DNA of 64,000 nt from Litchfieldella qijiaojingensis (GTDB lineage: Bacteria; Pseudomonadota; Gammaproteobacteria; Pseudomonadales; Halomonadaceae), in assembly GCF_014651875.1 (NCBI RefSeq), contig NZ_BMXS01000022.1, forward strand, positions 466 through 64,465, written 5' to 3'. The first letter of the stretch is position 1, and the number at the start of each line of letters is the position of its first letter. Shown piece after piece: positions 1-8,005 of the stretch. The notes beneath the pieces are model-generated. The model worked only from the letters and a program-made list of their open reading frames with translations. It was not told the origin of the DNA and did no database searches. The position numbers and the translations under genes are program-made.

Positions 1-81
1 CAGCACGATGACCGGATGCCAGAACAGGGCGTTGATGAGGAGGATGGCAACGTAGCGGCCCAATGGGCTACGGATGTTCAT
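1..81 (-). CDS. N-terminus of a TpsA-type secreted exoprotein (partial)
   Basis: An ATG at 81 reads leftwards off the window edge for 27 codons without a stop. The visible peptide starts MNIRSPLGRYVA and continues into a hydrophobic stretch (ILLINALFW), which looks like the signal peptide of a large secreted protein. It lies 98 bases downstream of the TpsB transporter gene on the same strand, the usual place for its TpsA partner (haemagglutinin or adhesin-like). The conserved secretion domain is outside the window, so the identity rests on context and the signal-like start. An AGGGA sequence about 12 bases upstream is a possible ribosome site. Confidence 0.5.
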   Translation of the reverse strand, partial: MNIRSPLGRYVAILLINALFWHPVIVL

Positions 82-179
82 GGTGGCTGCGTCCCTGCAT
101 CACTGTTTTTCGGTTGTTCGTTGTTCGTTGCGCTCAGTCTTCCATGGTCATTCACGACCCCACCCAGGTTGCCTGTCGC

Positions 180-1916
180 CTACAGGAACGCCGTGACGCT
201 GAAGACCACCGGCGTTTCCCGCCGTGGCAGCACGTCGGGGCGTTCGAGCGAGTGGGCGACACTGACATTGGCGGCGAGGTGCTTACCGCGCAGGCCGAGG
301 CCCAGGGCATAGCCACTCAGGCGACCGTGGAGTTCGGGGTTGTGGCGACCGTGATGGATCACGCCCACGTCGTAGGCCAGCGAGGCCTCGACGCTATCGA
401 AGAGGGGACGGGCGGCATCGAGCGGGTGTTGCCAGGTGACCTGGTTGCGCCAGTACCCGCCGCTGTCGCCGCTCAGGGACTGCTCCTTGAAGCCACGCAC
501 CGAACTCTGGCCGCCGAGACTCAGGCGCTGGGGGCTGTAAAGGACGTCATCGCTCCACTGGCCATGAATCAGGCTCGAGAAACTCAGCGACTGCTGGAAC
601 AGGGAAAAGGGCTGGAGATAGTTCAGGGTCAGGGTGGTCTTTTCGAACTGCGCCCTCGGCGTGCCGGGGATATCGGCGCTATCGCCCTGGGCACCCAGGA
701 TGGTCAGGCCCTTGTGCCAGCCGAGGTCGGCATTGAGCAGCGCCTTGCCGATACGGCGCCCGTGATTGAGGCCGAGGCTCAGCTCGCTCAGGCGCTGGCT
801 GCTCACCTCAATGCGCGCGCCATCGATGTAGTTGCGTGTCGACAGACGACTGAGGCCGACACTCGCGGCCGTCTTGCTGACGCTATCGCGCCACAACAGC
901 CGCTCGGCTTGCAGTCGATGCCGCTCGCTCTTGCCTTCCAGGGTGAAGATGAAACCGTTGGCTTCGGCAACGGTGTGATAATCGCTATGGGTATAGCTGT
1001 AGGAGAATGTCCAATCGCCAAAGGGCAGGCTGTAACCGAAATAACGGCTACTCGAGCCGATATCGGACTGGCCCGTGACGTCGTGTCCCCACTGGGCGAC
1101 GAACTGGTCGGCGAGTCCCAGCGGGCTATCCCACTCGACGCTCGCGCTCCACTGCTGTTCGCCGGTCCCGGCACTGCCGTCGTTGTTGCGTCCCAGCGAG
1201 ACCCTGACCGGCCTTCCTTCCTCGCTGGTGACCTGGACCCGGCTGCCGCCCACCGTCTCGCCCGGCACCAGTTCCATGGTGGACTGACGCGACGGTAGGC
1301 GATTCAACTGGTCGATCAGTTGTTCGAGATCGCGAAGGTTGAGGGGATCGCCCGCTTCGGCCGGCGAGGCCATGGCCAATTCGCGAGGTCTCGGGGCGTT
1401 CCCGGTACTTTCCAGCGCCTCGATATGCCCCTCGACGACCACCACCTGCAAGTGCCGTTGGGACAGATCCTGCTGCGGCAGATAGGCACGCGAGGTGACG
1501 AAACCGCGCTCGGTGTAGGCCTGGGTGATATTGCGCAGCAGTTCGTTGAGCTCGTCCACCGTCAGGCAGCGCCCGGCGAAGGGGTCACTCAACTCGTGTT
1601 GGCGACTGTCACTGAACAGGGCGACGCCTTCCAGCTCGATGGTATCGATCGCAAAACACTGGGCTTGGGAGGGGGCGGGCGGCGCGGGGGAAGCTTCGCG
1701 CTCCCCCGGCAGGCGTTGCACTTGCTGCAGCTTGCGCTGCTGTTCGTCCAGCAGGCGCTGTTGGTCGCCGCGAATGAAGTTCTGGTCGGCGGATCCCGCG
1801 TTCACGTCGGGAGGCAAGTCGGCCGCGACGGCCATGGCGCTCCACAGGCACAGCGCCAGCGTCCCAAGACAGCTCCCTATTCGACGTTTTTCCACGATGC
1901 ATTCCCTGCTACGCAC
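180..1916 (-). CDS. Two-partner secretion outer-membrane transporter TpsB (ShlB/FhaC family)
   Basis: The 578-residue protein has a signal peptide (hydrophobic core LGTLALCLWSAMA, cleavage near AVAA). A POTRA segment follows at about residues 85-165 (CFAIDTIELEGVALF, then ITQAYTERGFVTSRAYLP). The C-terminal part is a beta-barrel of ShlB type and carries the SVRGFKE signature of the Omp85/TpsB superfamily. Such proteins sit in the outer membrane and export one dedicated TpsA protein from the periplasm. The length fits the family (about 550-600 residues). The next gene on the same strand begins 98 bases downstream and looks like its TpsA substrate, so the two probably form one operon. The substrate and its role (adhesion, contact inhibition or haemolysis) cannot be told from here. 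Confidence 0.93.
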   Translation of the reverse strand: MRSRECIVEKRRIGSCLGTLALCLWSAMAVAADLPPDVNAGSADQNFIRGDQQRLLDEQQRKLQQVQRLPGEREASPAPPAPSQAQCFAIDTIELEGVALFSDSRQHELSDPFAGRCLTVDELNELLRNITQAYTERGFVTSRAYLPQQDLSQRHLQVVVVEGHIEALESTGNAPRPRELAMASPAEAGDPLNLRDLEQLIDQLNRLPSRQSTMELVPGETVGGSRVQVTSEEGRPVRVSLGRNNDGSAGTGEQQWSASVEWDSPLGLADQFVAQWGHDVTGQSDIGSSSRYFGYSLPFGDWTFSYSYTHSDYHTVAEANGFIFTLEGKSERHRLQAERLLWRDSVSKTAASVGLSRLSTRNYIDGARIEVSSQRLSELSLGLNHGRRIGKALLNADLGWHKGLTILGAQGDSADIPGTPRAQFEKTTLTLNYLQPFSLFQQSLSFSSLIHGQWSDDVLYSPQRLSLGGQSSVRGFKEQSLSGDSGGYWRNQVTWQHPLDAARPLFDSVEASLAYDVGVIHHGRHNPELHGRLSGYALGLGLRGKHLAANVSVAHSLERPDVLPRRETPVVFSVTAFL

Positions 1917-2033
1917 TTGCTTCTTGAGGGCAGTAACGGCAGCAGGGAGAGAAACTTTAAAGAAAGCTTATCCAGATTGCGCAACTGGGAGTCCATTCCG
2001 GCTCAGCAAGCCGACATATCCCCACCGACACTG

Positions 2034-2070
2034 CCGGGACTTTTTATGGATACCTCCAAAAAAGTCCTGG
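2034..2070. repeat. Inverted repeat with A/T tracts
   Basis: CCGGGACTTTTT at 2034-2045 pairs with AAAAAAGTCCTGG at 2058-2070 around a 12-base loop. The T and A tracts are inside the arms rather than after them, so it is not a standard terminator. It could be an operator or an mRNA hairpin. Confidence 0.4.
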
Positions 2071-2111
2071 CATCGACATATCGCTTTCCCGTCTTGATCT
2101 GCCAAACAGAC

Positions 2112-2125
2112 TTGTTTCAAATCAA
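2112..2125 (+). promoter_or_regulatory. FNR/Anr-like site upstream of the NarK-type transporter
   Basis: TTGTTTCAAATCAA matches the FNR/Anr consensus TTGAT-N4-ATCAA at nine of ten defined bases. A possible -10 (TATCTC, 2148-2153) lies 22 bases downstream, the spacing of class II FNR promoters. That would start transcription near 2160. A NarL-like heptamer lies between the two. NarK-family genes are commonly activated by FNR under low oxygen, which suits the location. Confidence 0.5.
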
Positions 2126-2298
2126 TTTGTTATTGCCATACCTCTTGTATCTCGAAAGTGGTATTCCCACCGTTTTGGGCGATTTTCGCCACGTTTATTC
2201 GCTCTGCCTCACGACATATCTTTCTTCTCATCAGAGATATCCATCGCCGGTGAAATTTACGGCTGGCGATGAGGATTCGCGAAAACGAGGGGACGGAT

Positions 2299-3948
2299 AT
2301 GTCCAATACCAATGTCGACTTACAGGCCTTGGCCAAGCCTAGACTCAACGGCGACCTGCATGAGTGGGACGTCGAGGACGAAAGCTTCTGGGAACGCCAG
2401 GGCAAGCGCATCGCCAACCGCAACTTGTGGATCTCGATTCCCTGCCTGCTGGTGGCATTCGGCTACTGGCAGATGTGGGGCATGCTGACGGTGCAGATGA
2501 ACAACCTCGGCTTCCCCTTTTCCGAGGCGGAACTCTTCACCCTGGTTGGCATCGCCGGCCTTGCCGGCGCCACCCTGCGCATTCCGGCATCGTTCATGAT
2601 CCGCATCGCCGGTGGGCGCAATACCATCTTCCTGACCACCGCGCTGATGATCATTCCCTGTCTGGGTGCCTATTTCGCCCTGCAGAGTCAAGACACACCA
2701 CTCTGGGTCTTCCAGCTCCTGGCGCTGGTCTCCGGTGTCGGTGGCGGCAACTTCGCCTGCTCGATGAGCAACATCAGCACCTTCTTCCCCAAGAAGCAGC
2801 AAGGCTACGCACTGGGTATGAACGCCGGCCTGGGTAACCTCGGCGTCACCGGTATGCAGATCCTGATTCCGCTGTCGATGACCGCCGCCGTGTTCGGCGT
2901 ATTCTCTGGCGAGCCCATGGAGCTGGTACGCGCCAGCGGCACCCTGATCGGTCGCATTCCTGAGGGCACCCCAACCTGGCTGCACAACCCGGCCCTGCTC
3001 GGCGTGGTAGTGCTGGTGCCACTGTGCATCGCGGCCTGGTTCGGCATGAACAACCTGCGCACCATCACGCCTAACCCCGGCTCGCCGCTGGCGGCCTTCG
3101 GCAAGATCCTCGGACTCTACAATCTGGGCCTGGTCACCTCGGCCATTGGCATCTACCTGATGCTGCCCCCGCCGGTGGGCTTGGGTCTGCTCAACATGTG
3201 GTTGGCCCTGCCGCTGACCATCGTGCTGACCCTGGGCCTGATGCGGCTGATTCCGGGCGAGATCAAGCCCAATATCCAGAAGCAGTTCACCATTTTCAGC
3301 GACAAGCACACCTGGTCGATGACGGTGCTCTACATCGCCACCTTCGGTTCGTTCATCGGCTTCTCGGCGGCCCTGCCGCTCTCCATCGAGGTGATCTTCG
3401 GCTCGATGATGGAGCGGGCCGCCGACGGCAGCCTGGAGCGGGTGGCCAACCCCAATGCCCCCAGTGCCATGACCTGGGCATGGATGGGACCGTTCGTGGG
3501 CGCGGCAATCCGGCCGGTCGGCGGCTGGATCTCCGACAAGATCGGCGGCTCGATCGTCACCCAGATCATCTCGGCGATCATGGTCGCGGCCTCCATCGCC
3601 ACCGGATACGTGATGATGCTGGCCTACAACTCCAGCGATCCGAATGCCTATTTCTGGACATTCCTTGGCCTGTTCATCGTGCTGTTCGCCGCCAGCGGCA
3701 TCGGTAACGGCTCCACCTTCCGCAGCATCGGCGTGATCTTCGACCAGCAGCGTAAAGGGCCGGTGCTGGGCTGGACCTCCGCCGTCGCCGCCTATGGCGC
3801 CTTCATCGCCCCGCGGGTGATGGGCGAACAGATCCAGGCCGGCACCCCGGAACTCGCCATGTACGGCTTCGCGGCGTTCTACGCGATCTGCCTGATCGTC
3901 AACTGGTGGTTCTACCTGCGCAAGAGCGCCTACGTGAAGAATCCGTGA
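2299..3948 (+). CDS. NarK-type nitrate/nitrite transporter (MFS)
   Basis: The 549-residue major-facilitator protein has the hydrophobic segments of a 12-helix carrier and a NarK-like start (NRNLWISIPCLLVAFGYWQMWGM). A glycine-rich signature at about residues 155-190 (SGVGGGNFACSMSNISTFFPKKQQG) matches the nitrate/nitrite porter family. A second family motif, GMNAGLGNLGV, follows it. The family exchanges or imports nitrate and nitrite across the inner membrane. ATG 2299 is chosen because GAGGGG sits just upstream, although the frame stays open for ten more codons. No nitrate reductase genes are visible nearby, so this is a detached copy or the remainder of a larger nar locus outside the window. 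Control by oxygen is suggested by the FNR-like site at 2112. Confidence 0.92.
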   Translation: MSNTNVDLQALAKPRLNGDLHEWDVEDESFWERQGKRIANRNLWISIPCLLVAFGYWQMWGMLTVQMNNLGFPFSEAELFTLVGIAGLAGATLRIPASFMIRIAGGRNTIFLTTALMIIPCLGAYFALQSQDTPLWVFQLLALVSGVGGGNFACSMSNISTFFPKKQQGYALGMNAGLGNLGVTGMQILIPLSMTAAVFGVFSGEPMELVRASGTLIGRIPEGTPTWLHNPALLGVVVLVPLCIAAWFGMNNLRTITPNPGSPLAAFGKILGLYNLGLVTSAIGIYLMLPPPVGLGLLNMWLALPLTIVLTLGLMRLIPGEIKPNIQKQFTIFSDKHTWSMTVLYIATFGSFIGFSAALPLSIEVIFGSMMERAADGSLERVANPNAPSAMTWAWMGPFVGAAIRPVGGWISDKIGGSIVTQIISAIMVAASIATGYVMMLAYNSSDPNAYFWTFLGLFIVLFAASGIGNGSTFRSIGVIFDQQRKGPVLGWTSAVAAYGAFIAPRVMGEQIQAGTPELAMYGFAAFYAICLIVNWWFYLRKSAYVKNP

Positions 3949-3970
3949 TGACGGCAAGGAGCGACTGAAC

Positions 3971-4087
3971 ATGGCATCCTCTCGTTTCAAGCAGTACTCG
4001 GTGCTGACCCGCTACCGCTATCACCAACCCGCCGTCAGCGTTGCGCGTGGCATGAACGCCCCGAGAGCCGCCATGATCGCGTCCTGA
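3971..4087 (+). CDS. Possible 38-residue protein of unknown function
   Basis: A short frame starts at ATG 3971, 22 bases after the NarK-type transporter stop, with a well-placed AAGGAG ribosome site about eight bases upstream. The peptide begins MASSRFKQYSVLTRYRYHQP and is basic with no obvious membrane segment. I do not recognise it. It may be a real small protein co-transcribed with the transporter, or the truncated start of a lost gene. The ribosome site is the only real support. Confidence 0.3.
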   Translation: MASSRFKQYSVLTRYRYHQPAVSVARGMNAPRAAMIAS

Positions 4088-4166
4088 TATCCTGCTCCGC
4101 AGCCGTGGTCTCGCTGCTAAACTGCTAAAGGTATCGCGCCTGCTGGGCCAAGCATGGAGAGGATGC

Positions 4167-5312
4167 ATGATGCGTGATGGACAGTCGCTCGAGGATGGGA
4201 TCCTGACCAAGCGGAACAGCGTGCTGCTCTTCCATGATGACAGGATGCTGGCCCATCAGCCGGATGCCCAGGCCCCCTTCCTGTCGCGGCGCATGGACAA
4301 ACGGCTCCGGGAAATCCTCTCGGGACTGGAGGTGGCGTGGAAGTATCCCGAGCATCCCGGCCGCCTCACCGCCATCATGGAGTTACTCGAGCGCGACCCG
4401 GTGCCGGGCGTGCGCGTCGAAACCGGGACGGCGGCCACCCGAGAACAACTCAGCCGCGTGCATACCACCGCCTATCTGGAGGCGATCTACCGCTTGCGGG
4501 GCGAGAGCGCCTGGCTGGACGTGGACACGACGGCCGTTTCGCCGGGCAGTGTCGAAGCGGCGGAGGTCGCCGCCGGCACGGCCATCGCCGCCGTCGAAGC
4601 CGTCGTCTCGGGCCGTGCGGAGAGCGCCTTCGCCGCGATACGCCCCCCCGGCCACCACGCCGAGCCGGTCAGGGCGCGCGGCTTCTGCCTGTTCAACAAC
4701 GTCGCCGTGGCTGCGGCACATGCCAGGGCCGCGCTGGGATGCTCGCGAGTGCTGATCGTCGATTGGGATGCCCATCACGGCAATGGTACCCAGGAGATCT
4801 TCTGGGCCGATCCCGACGTGCTGTTCTTCGACATCCACCGAGCCGCGCCATTCTTTCCCGGGTCGGGCCGCCTGGAAGACATCGGCGCCGGGCTGGGAGA
4901 AGGCACCACCGTCAATGTGCCGGTGCCCGCCGGAGCGGGTGATACCGCCTACCTCAAGGCCTTCCGGGACATCCTGGTGCCGGCGGCCGAGTGGTTCCAG
5001 CCCGACCTGATCCTGGTCTCCACTGGCTTCGATCCCCACTGGAATGACCTGGCACTGAACGTGTCTTATGAAGGATTCGGGGCCCTGACCGGTATTCTCC
5101 AGGGGTTGGCCAGACGGCATTGCCACGGCCGGCTGGCCTTCGTGCTCGAAGGCGGCTACAACCTGACGTCCCTGTCGCAGGGCGTGAGAAGCGTGCTCGA
5201 GGTGCTGGCCGGCGCCGAGCCTCCCGAACCCGGGATCGTCGGCGTGGCGGAGGTGAACGAGGCAGCGGCCTTTCATCTCGATGCCTTCGTTCCCCCTGAC
5301 GAGAGCCCTTGA
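4167..5312 (+). CDS. Histone-deacetylase-family zinc amidohydrolase
   Basis: The 381-residue protein belongs to the arginase/deacetylase fold (histone deacetylase, acetoin utilisation AcuC and acetylpolyamine amidohydrolase group). Visible signatures are RPPGHHA (about 153-159), GFCLFNNVAVAA, VLIVDWDAHHGNGTQ with the Asp and His zinc ligands, STGFDPHWND with the third ligand region, and LEGGYN near the end. Bacterial members deacetylate polyamines or other small amides in the cytoplasm, and the substrate here is not predictable. The length is typical (about 340-380). Two adjacent ATG codons (4167, 4170) make the exact start uncertain by one codon. It converges on sirB2 and has no obvious functional partner beside it. 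Confidence 0.88.
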   Translation: MMRDGQSLEDGILTKRNSVLLFHDDRMLAHQPDAQAPFLSRRMDKRLREILSGLEVAWKYPEHPGRLTAIMELLERDPVPGVRVETGTAATREQLSRVHTTAYLEAIYRLRGESAWLDVDTTAVSPGSVEAAEVAAGTAIAAVEAVVSGRAESAFAAIRPPGHHAEPVRARGFCLFNNVAVAAAHARAALGCSRVLIVDWDAHHGNGTQEIFWADPDVLFFDIHRAAPFFPGSGRLEDIGAGLGEGTTVNVPVPAGAGDTAYLKAFRDILVPAAEWFQPDLILVSTGFDPHWNDLALNVSYEGFGALTGILQGLARRHCHGRLAFVLEGGYNLTSLSQGVRSVLEVLAGAEPPEPGIVGVAEVNEAAAFHLDAFVPPDESP

Positions 5313-5324
5313 GGTCGACATGCC

Positions 5325-5356
5325 ACCGCGTCGGCTTCACACCGCGTCGGCTTCAC
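5325..5356. repeat. Perfect 16-bp tandem duplication
   Basis: ACCGCGTCGGCTTCAC occurs twice in direct tandem (5325-5340, 5341-5356) in the convergent gap between the deacetylase-like gene and sirB2. It looks like a recent short duplication. No function is apparent. Confidence 0.7.
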
Positions 5357-5403
5357 GCAACGCAAGGACCTCCCGGGCATCCCCTCCGTGTCCCGCAAGC
5401 GAT

Positions 5404-5853
5404 TCAGCCCCCTGTGATGTCCTCGATCCAGGTCAACGCCGCCACGGCGGTCGGGAAACCGGCGGTGGGGATCGACAGCATCGCCACCTGCTTGAGCTCG
5501 GCCACACTGACGATATACACAAACACCAGCACGGCGGCGATGGCCGCCACTCCCCGCTGCATGGGAGTACGGCCGCGCTTGATGGCTACGGTCCCCACCA
5601 CGATGTAGACCACCAGCCCGATCAGCTTGGCGGCCAGCCAAGGGTGCTGATGCGGCCAGAAGCGCAGCATCACCATCAGCCACACACCGAGCACCAGCAG
5701 CGCGGTATCGATGATATGCGGCACTACCCGCACCCACACCCGTTGCAATTGCGGCGATTCGCGCACCGACCACCAGGCACGCAACATGAACAGCGCCAGG
5801 CTCAGACCGGCGGCGGTCATATGCAGATGCTTGATCAGGAAATAGTAGGCCAT
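5404..5853 (-). CDS. SirB2-family integral membrane protein
   Basis: The 149-residue protein starts MAYYFLIKHLHMTAAGLSLALFMLR and has about four hydrophobic helices. The pattern of an early HLHMTAAG motif followed by LRAWWS and VVPHIIDTALLVLGVWL matches the SirB2 (invasion gene expression up-regulator) family. Its biochemical role is unknown. Homologues often lie near nnrS, hmp or other NO and anaerobic metabolism genes, and here it follows hmp and an nnrS remnant on the same strand. A GAGGAGC ribosome site overlaps the end of that remnant. The three are probably one transcript under the NsrR-like operator at 7193. Confidence 0.87.
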   Translation of the reverse strand: MAYYFLIKHLHMTAAGLSLALFMLRAWWSVRESPQLQRVWVRVVPHIIDTALLVLGVWLMVMLRFWPHQHPWLAAKLIGLVVYIVVGTVAIKRGRTPMQRGVAAIAAVLVFVYIVSVAELKQVAMLSIPTAGFPTAVAALTWIEDITGG

Positions 5854-5863
5854 GCCTTGCTCC

Positions 5864-5998
5864 TCAGCGTAACTCTCGCATCAGCAGCGCGATGCCCGGC
5901 AAAGTCTCGATTGGCCGACCGGTATGCCCCAGCGAAACTCGGGCCATCATCGCCAGCATCATAGTGCCAATGCCACCCACGGTAATTCCATAACTCAC
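5864..5998 (-). pseudogene. nnrS: C-terminal remnant of nnrS (haem-copper membrane protein)
   Basis: Between hmp and sirB2 an open stretch encodes 44 residues that include TVGGIGTMMLAMMARVSLGH followed by TGRP. This is the highly characteristic HTGR region near the C-terminus of NnrS, a membrane protein of about 400 residues linked to nitric oxide stress. Everything upstream is missing, there is no ribosome site, and hmp ends only five bases before it. The tail after TGRP (IETLPGIALLMRELR) does not resemble the usual NnrS end. The best reading is that a deletion fused the hmp end to the last part of a former nnrS gene. Confidence 0.7.
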
Positions 5999-6003
5999 AC
6001 GGT

Positions 6004-7176
6004 TCAGAGCGGACGCGATGGACCGAAGTGCTCGTAGTGGCGGCGCTCGTCGGACACGCCCAGCGCGGCCAGGGCTCGATCGACAGCGTTCATGAAGCCT
6101 TGCGGCCCCACGAAGTAGCAGCGTGGCTGGCCCTCGGGCAGATAGCGCGCAAGCAGGTCGCGGTCGATGCGACCGATGTGGTCGACTTCGCCGCCCTCAC
6201 TGGCCGATTCGTAGAGGGTCACGATCTGCAGACGTTCGGGGTGCTCGGCTGCCAGCGCCGCCACCTCGTCGCCGAAGGCGTGGTGCTCGACATTCTGCGC
6301 CGCGTGCAGATAGACCACTCGCCGACCCTGTGCCAACGCCCGGCTGGCCAGTGGCAGCATGGGCGTCTGGCCGACACCGCCGCTGAGCAGCATCAGCGGC
6401 TCGTCGCCGTCGGCCAGGGTCAGGTCGCCCGCCGGTGGCAGCAGCTCGATGGTGTCACCCTCCGCCAGGCTGTCGTGAAAGTGGCGACTGGCACGGCCGT
6501 CCGCTTCGCGCTTGATCGATATACGGTAGCTGCGGCCATTGGGCAGGGCCGAGAGGCTGTAATGACGATAGACCGGCTCGCCGTCGATGATCAGTCGTAC
6601 GCCGATGTACTGGCCGGGTTCGAAATCGGCCACGGGCCCACCATCCACGGGTTCCAGTATGAAGGAGCGGATCACGGCGCTTTCCTGGCGAGCCTTGGCG
6701 ATGCGGAATGTCCGTGGCCCTTTCCAACCGCCTTCGCGATTGGCGGATTCATGGTAGCGATGCGCCTCGAGCTCGATCAGCAGCCCCGCCAATTCCTCGT
6801 AGAGCGCTCCCCAGGCCGCTGCTATCTCGGCGGTGACCGCCTCGCCCAGCACCTCACCGATGGCCGCCATCAGACACTCGCCGACGATGGGATACTGATC
6901 GGGCTGGATGTTCAGCGACACATGCTTACTGATCGCCGTGGCCAGCACTTGCTTGGCGCGCTGCGGGTCGCGGCGCAATTGCACATAGGCCAGTACCGCT
7001 CCGGCCAGGGCGCGAGGCTGGCTGCCACTGGCCTGGTGAGCATCATTGAACAGCGGCTTGACTTCGGGATAGCGCTGGAACATCAGCGGATAGAAGCGCT
7101 GGGTGATGGCATCGAGATGTTCGGCCACTACGGGAGCGGTAGCATCGATCAGTCGTTCCTGGTCATTCGTCAGCAT
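6004..7176 (-). CDS. hmp: Flavohaemoprotein, nitric oxide dioxygenase
   Basis: The 390-residue protein joins a globin domain (about 1-140, with distal Tyr29 and proximal His85 in SKHVSLNI) to an FAD-binding ferredoxin-reductase domain (RHYSLSA at the flavin) and an NAD-binding domain (LLSGGVGQTPMLPL, then CYFVGPQGFM). It oxidises nitric oxide to nitrate in the cytoplasm using oxygen and NADH. The length equals that of E. coli Hmp. An NsrR-type palindrome lies 17 bases upstream of the start codon, so NO-responsive repression is expected. A NsrR homologue is encoded in this window at 30344. An HPP-family gene is transcribed divergently from the same region. Confidence 0.96.
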   Translation of the reverse strand: MLTNDQERLIDATAPVVAEHLDAITQRFYPLMFQRYPEVKPLFNDAHQASGSQPRALAGAVLAYVQLRRDPQRAKQVLATAISKHVSLNIQPDQYPIVGECLMAAIGEVLGEAVTAEIAAAWGALYEELAGLLIELEAHRYHESANREGGWKGPRTFRIAKARQESAVIRSFILEPVDGGPVADFEPGQYIGVRLIIDGEPVYRHYSLSALPNGRSYRISIKREADGRASRHFHDSLAEGDTIELLPPAGDLTLADGDEPLMLLSGGVGQTPMLPLASRALAQGRRVVYLHAAQNVEHHAFGDEVAALAAEHPERLQIVTLYESASEGGEVDHIGRIDRDLLARYLPEGQPRCYFVGPQGFMNAVDRALAALGVSDERRHYEHFGPSRPL

Positions 7177-7192
7177 GAGAGATCCTTGGGCT

Positions 7193-7219
7193 ATAAGATG
7201 TATTAATAATGAATCTTAT
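7193..7219. promoter_or_regulatory. NsrR-type operator between hmp and the HPP gene
   Basis: The interval 7195-7217 is an 11-1-11 imperfect palindrome with ends AAGATG and ATCTT, extended to ATAAGAT and ATCTTAT at 7193-7219. It closely follows the gammaproteobacterial NsrR site (AAGATGYATTT, one base, then its complement). It begins 17 bases upstream of hmp and could also affect the divergent gene at 7346. Confidence 0.8.
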
Positions 7220-7345
7220 CACTACCCATCGAAATGCCTACCCATCTCAGCGCGGCGGAATGTCGCATCGACTCTCCGCTATCACATGTTGATTAGCAGG
7301 CTATTTTTGGCAACATAGGCCGCTTTTGACTCGATCAAGCGGATA

Positions 7346-7882
7346 ATGGTCAGAACGTATCTCAACAAGATGAAGGGGGCGCCCGCCGAGCGGGCACGCC
7401 CATGCTGGCGTGATGCCCTGTGGTCGTGGTTCGGCGCCTTTCTGGGCATGACAGGAGTCGGCTGGCTGAGCGAGCTCACCTTGCCGTCGCAGGCCCTGCT
7501 GATGATCGGCTCCTTCGGCGCGACTTCGGTACTGCTGTATGCTGCGCCAGAAAGCCCACTGGCCCAGCCTCGCAACGTATTGGGCGGCAACGTGCTTTCG
7601 GCGCTGGTAGGCGTGTTCAGTTGGCAATGGCTAGGCGATACCTGGCTGGCGGCGGCCGTTGCCGTGTCGACGGCCATCCTGGTCATGCAACTCACCCATA
7701 CCCTGCATCCGCCCGGCGGAGCGACCGCACTGATCGCCGTGATCGGCTCGAGCGAGTTGCACTCCCTGAGTTGGAGTTACGCCCTGATGCCGGTTGCCAC
7801 CGCCTGCATTCTGATGCTGTCGGTTGCCATACTCGTCAACAACCTGGCCCGACACCGCCGTTATCCCCAGCACTGGTGGTGA
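7346..7882 (+). CDS. HPP-family transmembrane protein
   Basis: The 178-residue protein contains about four hydrophobic helices and the signature LHPPGGATALIAVIG that names the HPP family. HPP proteins of cyanobacteria and chloroplasts have been shown to move nitrite, and in proteobacteria the function is open. Its position beside hmp, with an NsrR-type palindrome between the two divergent genes, and the NarK-type transporter further left suggest nitrite or nitrosative-stress physiology. That is an inference. ATG 7346 has only a weak ribosome site, and a second ATG at 7370 would remove eight residues ahead of the first helix. Confidence 0.85.
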   Translation: MVRTYLNKMKGAPAERARPCWRDALWSWFGAFLGMTGVGWLSELTLPSQALLMIGSFGATSVLLYAAPESPLAQPRNVLGGNVLSALVGVFSWQWLGDTWLAAAVAVSTAILVMQLTHTLHPPGGATALIAVIGSSELHSLSWSYALMPVATACILMLSVAILVNNLARHRRYPQHWW

Positions 7883-8005
7883 CACTCCAGCGTCATGGGT
7901 TGGCTCACGGTCCATGGCCTTCACCGGCTCGTGGTCATCTATTCCTTTCATGCTAGTCTTCAGCCGCTGCGACCTCCTGCCAATCGTCCCTGACCATGAT
8001 CGAGA

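Larger units (their letters stand above)
1917..2298. other. Divergent promoter region between tpsB and narK
   Basis: This 382-base gap holds no convincing gene. It contains an inverted repeat at 2034-2070, an FNR-like site at 2112-2125 and one perfect NarL-type heptamer (TACCTCT, 2139-2145). The transporter gene downstream has a GAGGGG ribosome site just before its ATG at 2299. The base composition is visibly more AT-rich than in the flanking genes, as expected for a regulatory region. Confidence 0.6.

Noticed and set aside
63-1298. Long open frame antisense to tpsB
   Set aside because: TpsB has a signal peptide, POTRA and VRGF motif on the other strand; the antisense translation shows no recognisable features.
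2320-3990. Long open frame antisense to the NarK-type transporter (556 codons)
   Set aside because: It mirrors a clear membrane transporter, its translation is a low-complexity His/Gly/Asp/Arg-rich string, and it has no domain. This is a by-product of GC-rich codon use.
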